Below are positions 1-7,870 of a stretch of 53,150 nt of DNA, piece after piece; positions within the stretch are counted from its first letter, which is position 1, and each line of letters starts with the position of its first letter. Both the position numbers and the translations under genes were made by a program. Origin of the DNA: Paracoccus sphaerophysae. Lineage in GTDB: Bacteria; Pseudomonadota; Alphaproteobacteria; Rhodobacterales; Rhodobacteraceae. The DNA lies in assembly GCF_000763805.1 (NCBI RefSeq), contig NZ_JRKS01000018.1, forward strand, positions 1 to 53,150, in the 5' to 3' direction. The notes under the pieces were generated by a model. That model worked only from the letters and a program-made list of their open reading frames with translations, did not search any database and was not told where the DNA came from.

Positions 1-189
1 GATCAGGACATAACCCAGCTGCCGTTCAGCCAGCATCTCGGGCAGCGTGGCCCGGTCATATTGCGGGTTCGCGCGCGACCGCGGGATCGACCGCACGTCG
101 CAGACCAACCGCACATCCGCGGCGTGCAGCAGCGCCCCGAGCTCATCAAGACTGCGCGTCGAATGCCCGATAGTGTAGAATAACGTCAT
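1..189 (-). CDS. DUF488 family protein (3' end cut by window)
   Basis: Reading the minus strand from the ATG at 189 gives 63 in-frame codons to the window edge. The start is MTLFYTIGHSTRSLDEL, followed by VCDVRSIPRSRANPQY. YTIGHSTR near the N-terminus and a DVRSxPRSRxNPQ segment are characteristic of the DUF488 family, small proteins of about 150-180 residues whose function is not settled. Only about the first third is present, so the C-terminal half cannot be judged. It is divergent from the DUF2945 gene with only 19 nt between the two start codons, so their promoters must overlap or lie inside each other's coding region. Family assignment is firm; function is unknown. Confidence 0.8.
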   Translation of the reverse strand, partial: MTLFYTIGHSTRSLDELGALLHAADVRLVCDVRSIPRSRANPQYDRATLPEMLAERQLGYVLI

Positions 190-208
190 GCCTTGCAGGA
201 GGGAGCAA

Positions 209-421
209 ATGTCCCACGAGTTCAAGACGGGTGATCACGTCAGCTGGAATTCTGAGGCCGGGCGCGTCAGCGGCCGCATCACCCGCGTCCATCCGCAGGA
301 TTTTCAGGTGAACGGCTATACGCGGCATTGTTCGCAGGACGATCCGCAATACGAGATCGCCAGCGACAAGACCGGCCACATCGCCTATCACAAGGCCGGC
401 GCGCTGACGAAGGTCGGCTGA
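209..421 (+). CDS. DUF2945 domain protein (small Tudor-like)
   Basis: A 70-residue protein starting MSHEFKTGDHVSWNSEAG. The ATG at 209 is chosen over an upstream in-frame ATG at 188 because a strong AGGAGGG ribosome site lies at 197-203, 5 nt before it. GDHVSWNSEAGRVSGRI followed by YEIASDKTGHIAYHK spans almost the whole protein and matches the DUF2945 (hypervirulence-associated Tudor-like) family. These proteins are about 65-75 residues and have no proven activity. The protein is soluble, with no signal peptide. The gene stops 1 nt before the convergent end of the patatin gene. Confidence 0.8.
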   Translation: MSHEFKTGDHVSWNSEAGRVSGRITRVHPQDFQVNGYTRHCSQDDPQYEIASDKTGHIAYHKAGALTKVG

Positions 422-422
422 G

Positions 423-1601
423 TCAGTCCAGCAGCGGCGCCGGGCTGTCGGCCCAGCCGTTCCGCGACCGGCCGCTCGCGAGGCCCACGCGATAGACGGT
501 GTCCATGTAGGCCGGATCGAAGGGCAGCCCCTGCGGCAGCCGCTGCGCGGCGGGCACGGCGGTGACGTGGAAGTCGAACCCGTCCCGGCGCGCGAGGTGC
601 TGAATCTCGGAAATATCCACCAGCGACTGCGCCTTGATCATCGTGCTGACGCTGCGCCCGGCGATGGCCAGCGCGTTCTGGGCCACCGTCTCGGGTTCCG
701 GCCCGAGCTTGGAATTCCGCACCACCCACATCCGCCGCGGCCCGCGACGGGGCGGCAACGTCACCTCGGGCGGATAGGCGAAGACGCCCCGGGTCACGCC
801 GCCATCGACGTGCATTTCCTGAAAGCGGTGCCCGTCGGCCACCACGTCGATGGCGACCGGCGGGAAGGCCGCGGGGATCGAGGCCGAGGCGAGCAGGATG
901 GCGCGGATCAGCTCGACCCGGTCCGGCTGGCCGGACGCCGCGATGCGGCCGATGTCCCAGATCACCTGCCGCTGGGCGTCAAGGTTGGTGGTGCCGATCA
1001 GCAGCAGCCGGCCCTTGCGGCGCTCTGCGGCGATCTCGTCGACCATCGCCGGCGTCACGATCGCCGCGATGCGGTCGCGCAGGGGCGAGCTGTCGCCGAC
1101 CGAGGGCGCCCCCGTCAACACCTGCAGCGGCTTCAGCAGCACCACATCCGACCGCTGCGTCTGGGTGTAGGATCGGCGCAGCTCACCGTCATAGCGCGGC
1201 CCGAGGAAAGCCAGCGGCGCGATCAGCGCCCCGGTCGAGACGCCGGTGACCATGTCGAATTCCGGCCGGTCGCCACGTTCGGTCCAGCCGATCAGCAGCC
1301 CGGCGCCGAAGGCCCCGCCATCGCCGCCGCCCGACAGCGCGAGGATGTCCACCGCCTCGGCCCCGCGCAGCCGGGCCAGCGCCGCCGCACCCAGCGAGTC
1401 GGTCTGCGCGTCGCTGGCGCCGATCACGTTGCCATAGGCGCGGATGCGGCCATAGCCGGGCGGGGCGGCGTTCAGCGTCGCCGCCGCCGGCACCGCCGGC
1501 AGGTCCCGCACCGGCCCGAGGTCGCAGGCGGCGGTCGCCAGCGCCGCAGTCACAAGGACGAGGCTGCGGGCGGTCCGGCCCGCGCGGTGCGCTGCGATCA
1601 T
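423..1601 (-). CDS. Patatin-like phospholipase, lipoprotein
   Basis: 392 residues. The N-terminus has a hydrophobic signal ending in a lipobox (ATAAC, cysteine about residue 26), so the mature protein should be lipid-anchored. The patatin fold is shown by a glycine-rich oxyanion segment GGGDGGAFGAG (about residues 90-100), a nucleophile elbow GVSTG (GxSxG, about residue 120), and a DGGV motif (about residue 265) supplying the catalytic Asp of the Ser-Asp dyad. Predicted activity is acyl-lipid hydrolysis in the envelope; the substrate cannot be read from sequence. The gene ends 1 nt from the convergent DUF2945 gene and lies downstream of cobT on the same strand with a 46-nt gap. Confidence 0.85.
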   Translation of the reverse strand: MIAAHRAGRTARSLVLVTAALATAACDLGPVRDLPAVPAAATLNAAPPGYGRIRAYGNVIGASDAQTDSLGAAALARLRGAEAVDILALSGGGDGGAFGAGLLIGWTERGDRPEFDMVTGVSTGALIAPLAFLGPRYDGELRRSYTQTQRSDVVLLKPLQVLTGAPSVGDSSPLRDRIAAIVTPAMVDEIAAERRKGRLLLIGTTNLDAQRQVIWDIGRIAASGQPDRVELIRAILLASASIPAAFPPVAIDVVADGHRFQEMHVDGGVTRGVFAYPPEVTLPPRRGPRRMWVVRNSKLGPEPETVAQNALAIAGRSVSTMIKAQSLVDISEIQHLARRDGFDFHVTAVPAAQRLPQGLPFDPAYMDTVYRVGLASGRSRNGWADSPAPLLD

Positions 1602-1647
1602 CTCGTCCCCCCGCGAGTCCGCAATGCCAATTTCCGCACCCCCCGTG

Positions 1648-3510
1648 TCAGCGCCGCGAACTGCCGGCCATCGCCCGCGCCCGCTTGCGCGGGTCGCTTT
1701 CGAACAGCGCCGCCAGCTGTTCGGTCATCGCCCCGGCCAGCTGGTCCACGTCGGTGATCGTCACCGCGCGGTCGTAATAGCGGGTCACGTCGTGGCCGAT
1801 GCCGATCGCGATCAGTTCGACCTGGCGGCGCTTTTCTACCATCGCGATCACGTCGCGCAGGTGCTTTTCCAGGTAGTTGGCCGGGTTCACCGACAGTGTG
1901 CTGTCATCGACCGGCGCCCCGTCGGAAATCACCATCAGGATCTTGCGCGCCTCGGGCCGCCTGCCCATCCGCCGATGCGCCCATTCCAGCGCCTCGCCGT
2001 CGATGTTTTCCTTCAGCAGCCCTTCCTTCATCATCAGGCCCAGGTTCGGCCGCACCCGCCGCCACGGCGCGTCGGCGCCCTTGTAGATGATGTGGCGCAG
2101 GTCGTTCAGCCGCCCCGGCGCGGCCGGCCGGCCGTCCTTGAGCCATTTCTCGCGGCTCTGCCCACCCTTCCAGGCGCGGGTGGTGAAGCCGAGGATCTCG
2201 ACCTTGACCGAGCAGCGTTCCAGCGTCCGTGCCAGCACGTCAGCGCAGATCGCGGCGATCGAGATCGGGCGGCCGCGCATCGACCCGGAATTGTCGATCA
2301 GCAGCGTCACCACCGTGTCGCGGAACTCGGTGTCCTTTTCCCACTTGAAGGACAGGGGCGTGGTCGGGTTCGCCACCACCCGCGCCAGACGGCCGGCGTC
2401 CAGCACCCCCTCTTCCTTGTCGAATTCCCAGCTGCGGTTCTGCTGCGCCTGCAGGCGGCGTTGCAGCTTGTTGGCGAGCCGGCTCACGGCCCCCTTCAGC
2501 GGGTCGAGCTGCTTGTCCAGATAGGCCCGCAGCCGTTCCAGCTCGGCCGGCTCGGCGAGGTCCTCGGCGCGGATTTCCTCGTCGAATTCCTGCGCATAGA
2601 CGCGATAGTCGGCCGACGCCTCGCTGACCGGAGGCGGCAGTTCCGGCGGCATCTCGCTGTCGGCCATCTCGGCGTCTTCGACCAGCTCTTCGTCGGACTG
2701 GTCGTCCAGCGACACCTGTGCCTGCCGTTCGTCCTGGGTGCGCTCCTGCGACTGCTCGGGCGAGGCTTCGGCGTCGTCGCCCTCCTGTTCCTCGCGGGAC
2801 TGGCTGTCGCCGGATTCGTCCTCCTGCTCGGCGTTCTCCTCGGGCTCGTCCTGCTGCGGCTCGTCGGGGTCGTCGCCCAGCTGGTCGCCATAGCCCAGAT
2901 CGGCGATCATCCGGCGGGCGAGCCGGGCAAAGCTGGCCTGGTCGGCCAGCGCCGCATCGACATCGGCGAGCGCCCCGCCGGCCTGCTGTTCGACGAAGGG
3001 CCGCCACAGATCGGCGACGTGCTGGGCGGCGGGCGGCAGGGTGCGGCCGGTCGCCGCCTGGCGGACCAGGTAGCCCGCTGCGGCAGCCAGCGGCGCGTCG
3101 GCCGCGGCGCGGATCTGGCCGTAGCCCTTGCGGTCGGCCTCGGCCCCCAGCTTGGCGTCGATGTTCGACAGCGCGCCGGGCATGTCGCGGGCGCCCAGCG
3201 CCTCGCAGCGCGCGGTCTCCATCGCCTCGTAAAGCTCGCGCGCCATCGGCCCGGCGGGGGCGTATTTCGCGTGGGTGGCGGCGTCATGGTGACGCAGCTT
3301 CATCGCCAGCGCGTCGGCGGTGCCGCGCGCCATCAGGATTTCGTCCCGCGTCATCCGCCGGCTGATCTGCGGCAGGCGCATGGTGTCGCCCGCCACCCCC
3401 GAGGGATCGGCGGTGAAGGTGACGCTCAGCTCGTGCTCGGCGGCGAGGGCGCGGGTCGCCTCGGTCAGGGCCTTCTTGAACGGATCGGCGGGGTTGTCGG
3501 ATTTCTGCAT
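1648..3510 (-). CDS. cobT: Cobaltochelatase subunit CobT (aerobic B12 pathway)
   Basis: About 620 residues. CobT works with CobS as the AAA-type chaperone pair that drives CobN to insert cobalt into hydrogenobyrinic acid a,c-diamide. The N-terminal part begins [20 protein letters not shown], as in known CobT. A long acidic Glu/Asp/Gln-rich linker follows. The C-terminal von Willebrand A domain has a MIDAS motif DNSGSM at about residue 406. An in-frame ATG at 3546 would add 12 residues ([12 protein letters not shown]). I prefer 3510 because family members start at the DNPADPF segment; neither start has a clear ribosome site. cobS is not in the window. The nearby B12 uptake operon shows the cell both makes and imports corrinoids. 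Confidence 0.93.
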   Translation of the reverse strand: MQKSDNPADPFKKALTEATRALAAEHELSVTFTADPSGVAGDTMRLPQISRRMTRDEILMARGTADALAMKLRHHDAATHAKYAPAGPMARELYEAMETARCEALGARDMPGALSNIDAKLGAEADRKGYGQIRAAADAPLAAAAGYLVRQAATGRTLPPAAQHVADLWRPFVEQQAGGALADVDAALADQASFARLARRMIADLGYGDQLGDDPDEPQQDEPEENAEQEDESGDSQSREEQEGDDAEASPEQSQERTQDERQAQVSLDDQSDEELVEDAEMADSEMPPELPPPVSEASADYRVYAQEFDEEIRAEDLAEPAELERLRAYLDKQLDPLKGAVSRLANKLQRRLQAQQNRSWEFDKEEGVLDAGRLARVVANPTTPLSFKWEKDTEFRDTVVTLLIDNSGSMRGRPISIAAICADVLARTLERCSVKVEILGFTTRAWKGGQSREKWLKDGRPAAPGRLNDLRHIIYKGADAPWRRVRPNLGLMMKEGLLKENIDGEALEWAHRRMGRRPEARKILMVISDGAPVDDSTLSVNPANYLEKHLRDVIAMVEKRRQVELIAIGIGHDVTRYYDRAVTITDVDQLAGAMTEQLAALFESDPRKRARAMAGSSRR

Positions 3511-3569
3511 GGAACCGTTGTGCGGCTTTGGCGCGCGGGTGTCCATATGGCGCGGCGCGGACCGGAGCG

Positions 3570-3590
3570 CTGCCCCGGACCCCGGGATAT
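3570..3590. repeat. Intergenic repeat element, copy 1
   Basis: GCCCCGGACCCCGGGATAT with two more matching bases upstream occurs here and again at 49508-49528. It lies upstream of cobT and just before the small periplasmic protein gene. Elements of this CCCCGGACCCCGGGATATTT type are, from memory, scattered between genes in many Rhodobacterales. The C/G-rich half can fold into a short hairpin, so a terminator-like role is possible but unproven. Confidence 0.6.
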
Positions 3591-3656
3591 TTCCGCAAAG
3601 AAGAACCCAAGCGCGTTGGCGGGCGTTCGCCCGGCATGGCCAAAGGGGATCGTTCG

Positions 3657-4175
3657 ATGCGCGTGATGTTTCTTGCCCTGCTGTTGTCCCCCTTGCCGGC
3701 GCTGGCGCAGGACTGCGGGACGCCGCGGGCGTGCTACAACACGGGGTTCTCGGACGGGGTGGCGGCGGTAAACGCGCAGCTGGGCGCGGTGACGGCGCAG
3801 ATGCAGCGGGACGTGCAGGCGCAGGTCAACGCGCAGCTGGCCCGGCTGGGCGCCGAGCGGACCCGCGAGTTGGAGGCGCGGCTTGCCACGGCCCAGGACC
3901 AGGCGCTGGCCGCGCAGGGGCTGGCGCAGGCGGTGGGCGACGGGCCGTCGGTGACCATGCCAACCCTGCCGCCGCTGGCGCGCGCGCCGGGCGGCGGGAT
4001 CGCGCCGGTGCTACCGCGCGACCTGGCGGCAGCGACCCCGATCCGGCAGCGGCCCGATCCGCGCATCCCCGCCGATCCGGCGGCTCTGCCCGCGGGGACC
4101 ACGATCACCATCACCGATCCCCAGAACCTGCCGCCCGAGCTGTTCCGCGCCCTGATGAACTACGCCGCCCGCTGA
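3657..4175 (+). CDS. Hypothetical secreted protein with Ala/Gln-rich helix
   Basis: 172 residues starting [19 protein letters not shown], a clear Sec signal peptide with an Ala-x-Ala site. The ATG at 3657 is chosen because AAGGGG lies 7-9 nt upstream and the signal peptide begins there. The mature part starts [15 protein letters not shown], with two cysteines that could form a disulphide. A helical, probably coiled-coil, stretch rich in Ala, Gln and Arg follows (about residues 45-100), then a proline-rich C-terminal part. I recognise no family. The 3' end overlaps the convergent HxlR gene by 16 nt. Confidence 0.7.
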   Translation: MRVMFLALLLSPLPALAQDCGTPRACYNTGFSDGVAAVNAQLGAVTAQMQRDVQAQVNAQLARLGAERTRELEARLATAQDQALAAQGLAQAVGDGPSVTMPTLPPLARAPGGGIAPVLPRDLAAATPIRQRPDPRIPADPAALPAGTTITITDPQNLPPELFRALMNYAAR

Positions 4176-4531
4176 CCATCATAGGCCTGCCGCGCGGCGT
4201 CGATCGCGTCGGCATGGGTGATCGTCCATTCCGCCAGCGCCGCGATCGGCCGGAACAGGTCGTGACCCATTGCAGTCAGCGCGTATTCCACCTGCGGCGG
4301 GGTCGCGGGCGTCACCGTGCGGCTGACCATCCCGTCGCGTTCCAGATTGCGCAGCGTGGCCGTCAGCATCTTCTGCGAGATGCTGCCGAGCCGCCGCTTG
4401 AGCGCCGAGAACCGCAGCGGCCCCTGCCCCAGTTCGCGCACGATCAGCAGCGTCCACTTGTCACCGATCCGCGACAGCATCTCGCTGATCCGCTGGCAGG
4501 TGCCGGTATCCTGGGTGTCGCATGGTTTCAC
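4160..4531 (-). CDS. HxlR-family transcriptional regulator
   Basis: About 123 residues with the HxlR winged helix: CxxISEMLSRIGDKWTLLIVRELGQGPLRFSALKRRL, then ISQKMLTATLRNLERDGMV and VEYALTAMG. The N-terminal CDTQDTGTC segment holds cysteines often used for redox or electrophile sensing in this family. The open frame extends upstream to a TTG at 4579, but that codon lies inside the palindromic operator. I therefore take the GTG at 4531, where family members usually begin. It is divergent from an NADPH-dependent FMN reductase, the classic partner of quinone- or aldehyde-sensing HxlR regulators, so autoregulation and control of the reductase are likely. Confidence 0.85.
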   Translation of the reverse strand: MKPCDTQDTGTCQRISEMLSRIGDKWTLLIVRELGQGPLRFSALKRRLGSISQKMLTATLRNLERDGMVSRTVTPATPPQVEYALTAMGHDLFRPIAALAEWTITHADAIDAARQAYDGQRAA

Positions 4532-4569
4532 TGGGGTGCCCTCTTGTGGCGGTCGCTGAAGCGCCCTTA

Positions 4570-4584
4570 GTAACTTCAAGTTAC
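4570..4584. promoter_or_regulatory. Palindromic operator, probably for HxlR regulator
   Basis: GTAACTTCAAGTTAC is a 15-bp inverted repeat, perfect except for its central base. It lies between the divergent HxlR and FMN reductase genes, 23 nt before the reductase ATG. Position and symmetry fit a dimeric winged-helix regulator controlling both genes. Binding itself is inferred. Confidence 0.65.
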
Positions 4585-4606
4585 CAACTTAGTCATGGAG
4601 ACTCAA

Positions 4607-5191
4607 ATGTCCAAGCCCCGTATCGGCGTCATCATCGGTACCACCCGCAAGGCGCGCTTTGCCGACAAGCCGGCGCAGTGGTTCATGGAGCAGGTGGCGG
4701 ACCACGCCGAACTGGATTTCGAACTTGTCGACCTGCGCGACTTCGATCTGCCCATGTTCGACGAGGTCGCCTCGAACGCCTGGTTGCCGTCGGAAGACCC
4801 GCATGCGGTAAGGTGGCAGGAAAAGGTGAAAAGCTTCGACGGCTATGTGTTCGTGACCGCCGAATACAACCACTCGATCTCCGGTTCGCTCAAGAACGCG
4901 CTGGACCAGGATTACACCGGCTGGGCCCGCAAGCCGATGGCGGCCGTCGCATATGGCGGCGTGGGCGGCGCGCGGGCGCTGGAGCATCTGCGCACGATCA
5001 GCGTCGAGCTTCAAATGGTGCCGCTGCGCAACGCCGTTCATATCGGCGGCAGCGATTTCTACAAGGTTTGGTCCGGCGGCGAGAACGCCCCGATGAGCGA
5101 GATCGAAGGCCACCTGCAGGCGGCGCTGAGTGCGATGCTGGACGAGCTTGTCTGGTGGACCAAGGCCACCAAGGCCGCGCGCGAGGCCTGA
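4607..5191 (+). CDS. NADPH-dependent FMN reductase (flavodoxin-like)
   Basis: 194 residues. The ATG at 4607 (MSKPRIGVIIGTTRKARF) is preferred over the ATG at 4595 because GGAG at 4597-4600 sits 6 nt upstream. IGTTRKARFADKPAQWF is the FMN phosphate-binding loop region. VFVTAEYNHSISGSLKNALD is the signature of NAD(P)H:FMN/quinone reductases (NADPH_dep_FMN_red family). Family members reduce FMN, quinones or azo compounds in the cytosol. The divergent HxlR gene and shared operator suggest induction by a reactive electrophile or quinone. The exact substrate is unknown. Confidence 0.88.
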   Translation: MSKPRIGVIIGTTRKARFADKPAQWFMEQVADHAELDFELVDLRDFDLPMFDEVASNAWLPSEDPHAVRWQEKVKSFDGYVFVTAEYNHSISGSLKNALDQDYTGWARKPMAAVAYGGVGGARALEHLRTISVELQMVPLRNAVHIGGSDFYKVWSGGENAPMSEIEGHLQAALSAMLDELVWWTKATKAAREA

Positions 5192-5280
5192 TCGCGGACG
5201 GTCGGGGTCCACTGCGTCTGCCCCCGGCCGACCTTCAGATGTCGCCCGATCCGGCGGGACCGGGAGGCATGCCGCCCCGG

Positions 5281-6051
5281 TTACCCCCGGCTCGGCCGGG
5301 GGCGCGCGATCAGGTCCAGCGCCTGGTACACCAGCCCGTCCGGCCCCTGCGACAGATGCGCGGTGATGCCGAAGACCTGGGCGATGTTGGCAGGGGTCAG
5401 CACCTCGGACGGGCAGCCGTCCGCCACCAGCCGGCCCTCATGCAGCAGCACCAGCCGCGAACAGAACCGCGCCGCCAGCCCCAGGTCGTGCAGCGACGCC
5501 AGCACCGTCCGGCCCTGCCCGGCCAGGTCGCGGAACAGCCGCATGACTTCGATCTGCGCGGCGGGGTCGAGCCCGGCGATGGGCTCGTCGGCGAACAGGA
5601 TCGGGGTGTCCTGCGCAAGGGCGCGGGCGATGAGGACGCGGGCCTGCTCGCCGCCCGACAGCTCGGTCGCCTGCCGGTGGCGCAGCCCCTGCAGGCCAAG
5701 CGCCACGATGGCGCGGTCGATGGCGGCGCGGTCGGCGGCGCGGGCCGCGCCGGGATGGGCGATCCGGCCCAGGGCGACCAGCGAGTCGACCGGCATCGGC
5801 CAGGCGATGTGGCGCCCCTGCGCGACGAAGGCGGCGACACGGGCGCGGGCCGCTTCCGGCAGGTCGGCCAGCGACGACCGACCGTCGGCGGGCAGCAGCC
5901 CCAACGCGGCGCGCAGCAGCGTGGTCTTGCCGGCGCCGTTCGGTCCCAGCAGGCCGACGAACTCGCCCGGCGCGATGCGCAGATCGACCCCGGACAGGAC
6001 CGCCCTGCCGTTGCGAGTGAGCCCGAGGCCCTGCAGCGTCAGCCCGCTCAC
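5281..6051 (-). CDS. btuD: Vitamin B12 ABC transporter ATPase (BtuD-like)
   Basis: 256 residues from a GTG start (MSGLTLQGLGLTRNGRAVLSG), chosen because GTGA overlaps the permease stop by 4 nt. It has Walker A GPNGAGKTT (about residue 36), ABC signature LSGGEQARVLIARAL, Walker B ILFADEP and a switch His in LASLHDLGL. It powers import through the FecCD-type permease encoded just upstream. The corrinoid assignment rests on the cobalamin riboswitch heading the operon; the protein alone would equally fit an iron-chelate importer. It is the last gene of the receptor-binding protein-permease-ATPase operon. Confidence 0.85.
   Translation of the reverse strand: MSGLTLQGLGLTRNGRAVLSGVDLRIAPGEFVGLLGPNGAGKTTLLRAALGLLPADGRSSLADLPEAARARVAAFVAQGRHIAWPMPVDSLVALGRIAHPGAARAADRAAIDRAIVALGLQGLRHRQATELSGGEQARVLIARALAQDTPILFADEPIAGLDPAAQIEVMRLFRDLAGQGRTVLASLHDLGLAARFCSRLVLLHEGRLVADGCPSEVLTPANIAQVFGITAHLSQGPDGLVYQALDLIARPRPSRG
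5284..5302. terminator. Possible hairpin terminator at end of FMN reductase and B12 ATPase genes
   Basis: CCCCCGGC-tcg-GCCGGGGG forms an 8-bp stem at the convergent junction. It overlaps the last codons of the minus-strand ATPase gene and has no T-run, so its role as a terminator is weakly supported. Confidence 0.3.
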
Positions 6052-7049
6052 AGCGTCTGTCTCCGGGTGCGGAGGATCAGGTGCAGGAAGAACGGCGTGC
6101 CGACCAACGCCGTCAGCACCCCCAGCTTGAGATCGCGCCCCGGCGCCAGCAGCCGCACGGCGATGTCTGCGGCCATCACCACCGCTGCCCCGCCGAGCGC
6201 CGAGGCCGGCACCAGCCGCGACGGGCTCGCGCCCACGGCGGGGCGCAGCAGATGCGGCACCACCAGCCCGACGAAGCCGACCGCCCCCGCGACGGCGGTG
6301 GCCGCGCCGACCAGCGCCGCGACGCCGCCAACCAGCCGCAGCCGCAGCCCCTTCAGCGCGATGCCGGACGAGGCGGCGGTATCCTCGCCCAGCGTCAGCG
6401 CGTCCAGCGCCCGGCGCGTGGGCCACAGCAGCAGAAACCCCGCCGCCATGATCGGGGCCGCGATCCACACATGCAGCATCGAGCGATCGGCCAGCGAGCC
6501 CATCATCCAGAACACGATCTCGTTGGCGGCAAAGGGATTGGGCGACAGGTTCAGGACCAGCGAGGTCAGCGCCCCGGCCAGGGCCGAGATCGCGACGCCG
6601 GCGAGGATCAGCGCCAGCGCGTCGCCGCGCGGACCCGCCAGCAGCAGCACCAGCGCGACCGAGGCCGCCGCCCCGGCCAGCGCCGCCAGGGGCAGCCCCA
6701 GCGCAAAGGCCGAGGCGAGGCCGGTGTGGATCGCCAGCACCGCCCCCAGCCCGGCCGAGGCGCTGGTCCCGATCAGCCCCGGATCGGCCAGCGGATTGCG
6801 CAGGAACCCCTGCAGGACCGCCCCCGTCATGCCAAGCGCGGCGCCGACCAGCAGGCCGAGGATCGCGCGTGGCAGCCGGATTTCCCGCATCACCAGCGCC
6901 AGCATGTCGTCCTGACCCCGAAACAGCGCGGCGAGGCTGTCGACCGCGCCGACATGGGCGGGACCGGTCAGCAGCGAGGCCACGAACAGCAGCGCCACCA
7001 GCGCCGTCAGGCCGGCCAGCAGCCGGCGGTGGGACGCGGTCGCGCTCAC
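6048..7049 (-). CDS. btuC: Vitamin B12 ABC transporter permease (FecCD/BtuC family)
   Basis: 333 residues and highly hydrophobic, with about 9-10 membrane helices as expected for the FecCD family. Typical segments are LPRAILGLLVGAALGMTGAV, NPLADPGLIGTSASAGLGA and GFVGLVVPHLLRPAVG. Two copies would form the inner-membrane channel with the ATPase dimer. The start codon overlaps the stop of the binding-protein gene (ATGA) and its own stop overlaps the GTG of the ATPase gene, indicating translational coupling. Substrate is assigned from the riboswitch context. Confidence 0.88.
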   Translation of the reverse strand: MSATASHRRLLAGLTALVALLFVASLLTGPAHVGAVDSLAALFRGQDDMLALVMREIRLPRAILGLLVGAALGMTGAVLQGFLRNPLADPGLIGTSASAGLGAVLAIHTGLASAFALGLPLAALAGAAASVALVLLLAGPRGDALALILAGVAISALAGALTSLVLNLSPNPFAANEIVFWMMGSLADRSMLHVWIAAPIMAAGFLLLWPTRRALDALTLGEDTAASSGIALKGLRLRLVGGVAALVGAATAVAGAVGFVGLVVPHLLRPAVGASPSRLVPASALGGAAVVMAADIAVRLLAPGRDLKLGVLTALVGTPFFLHLILRTRRQTL

Positions 7050-7870
7050 ATTGCCTCGCGCGCGGCGGCCAGTGCGGCCACCGCCCGCAGCACCTGCGGG
7101 GTGGCGCAGACCCAGTCGCGGTCCGCCATGACCCGGGACGGGTTGCGGGCCGTCAGCGCGGTCAGGCCGGGATGGCGCAGGATCTCCTCGGACCGCGAGG
7201 CGCCGGGATAGGGCTCGCCGGTGATGACCAGGTCGGGCGCGGCCAGCATCAGCACCTCGAGCGGCACCGTCCCGCCGCCGCCCACGCCCAGCGTCTCGGC
7301 GAGATTGGCGAAACCGGCCGCGTCGATGATCTCTCCCGCGAGGCTCTCGGGCCCCTCGCTGTAGCCGTTCGCTGCATACATTGCCGCCCGCGGGCGGTTG
7401 GCCGGGGGGCGCCCCAGCGCCGCCAGGTCGGCGTCGAAGCGCGCGACCATCGCCCGCGCCTGGTCCTGCCGACCCAGCAGGTCGCCCATGCGGATGAGGT
7501 TGCGGCGCAGCTCGTCAAAGCTCTGGGCGGCATCGAACAGCTCGACCCGCCGGCCCAGCCGGCGCAGCAGTTGCACCGTGCCCGGCTTGGCGAAGCTGTC
7601 CGCCAGCACCAGGTCGGGCCGGGCGAGATAGATCTCTTCGGCGTCGCCGTGATTGACCGGATAGGCCATCGCCTGATCGGCCAGCGCCGAGGCGCGGGGG
7701 TCCCGGGCCACGTGGCTGACCGAGACCAGCTGCCCCGGCGCCGCCAGCAGCATCGCCAGCTGGTCGGTGCACAGGTTCATCGACAGGACCCGGCGCGGCG
7801 CCTCGTCGGCGCCGGCCGGCAGGCCCAGGCCGCCCACAAGGCAGGCGGCCATGAGCCAGCGGATCACCAT
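7046..7870 (-). CDS. btuF: Vitamin B12-binding periplasmic protein (BtuF-like)
   Basis: 274 residues. The N-terminus MVIRWLMAACLVGGLGLPAGA is a Sec signal. The mature protein has the class III substrate-binding layout of the TroA/BtuF fold: RRVLSMNLCTDQLAMLL, then LARPDLVLADSF, a long connecting helix, GEIIDAAGFANLAE, and LAAPDLVITGEPYPGASRSEEI near the end. It would deliver corrinoid from the receptor to the FecCD permease. The gene overlaps the end of the receptor gene by 7 nt and the start of the permease gene by 4 nt. Within the superfamily, iron-chelate binding cannot be excluded from sequence alone, but the riboswitch favours B12. Confidence 0.85.
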   Translation of the reverse strand: MVIRWLMAACLVGGLGLPAGADEAPRRVLSMNLCTDQLAMLLAAPGQLVSVSHVARDPRASALADQAMAYPVNHGDAEEIYLARPDLVLADSFAKPGTVQLLRRLGRRVELFDAAQSFDELRRNLIRMGDLLGRQDQARAMVARFDADLAALGRPPANRPRAAMYAANGYSEGPESLAGEIIDAAGFANLAETLGVGGGGTVPLEVLMLAAPDLVITGEPYPGASRSEEILRHPGLTALTARNPSRVMADRDWVCATPQVLRAVAALAAAREAM

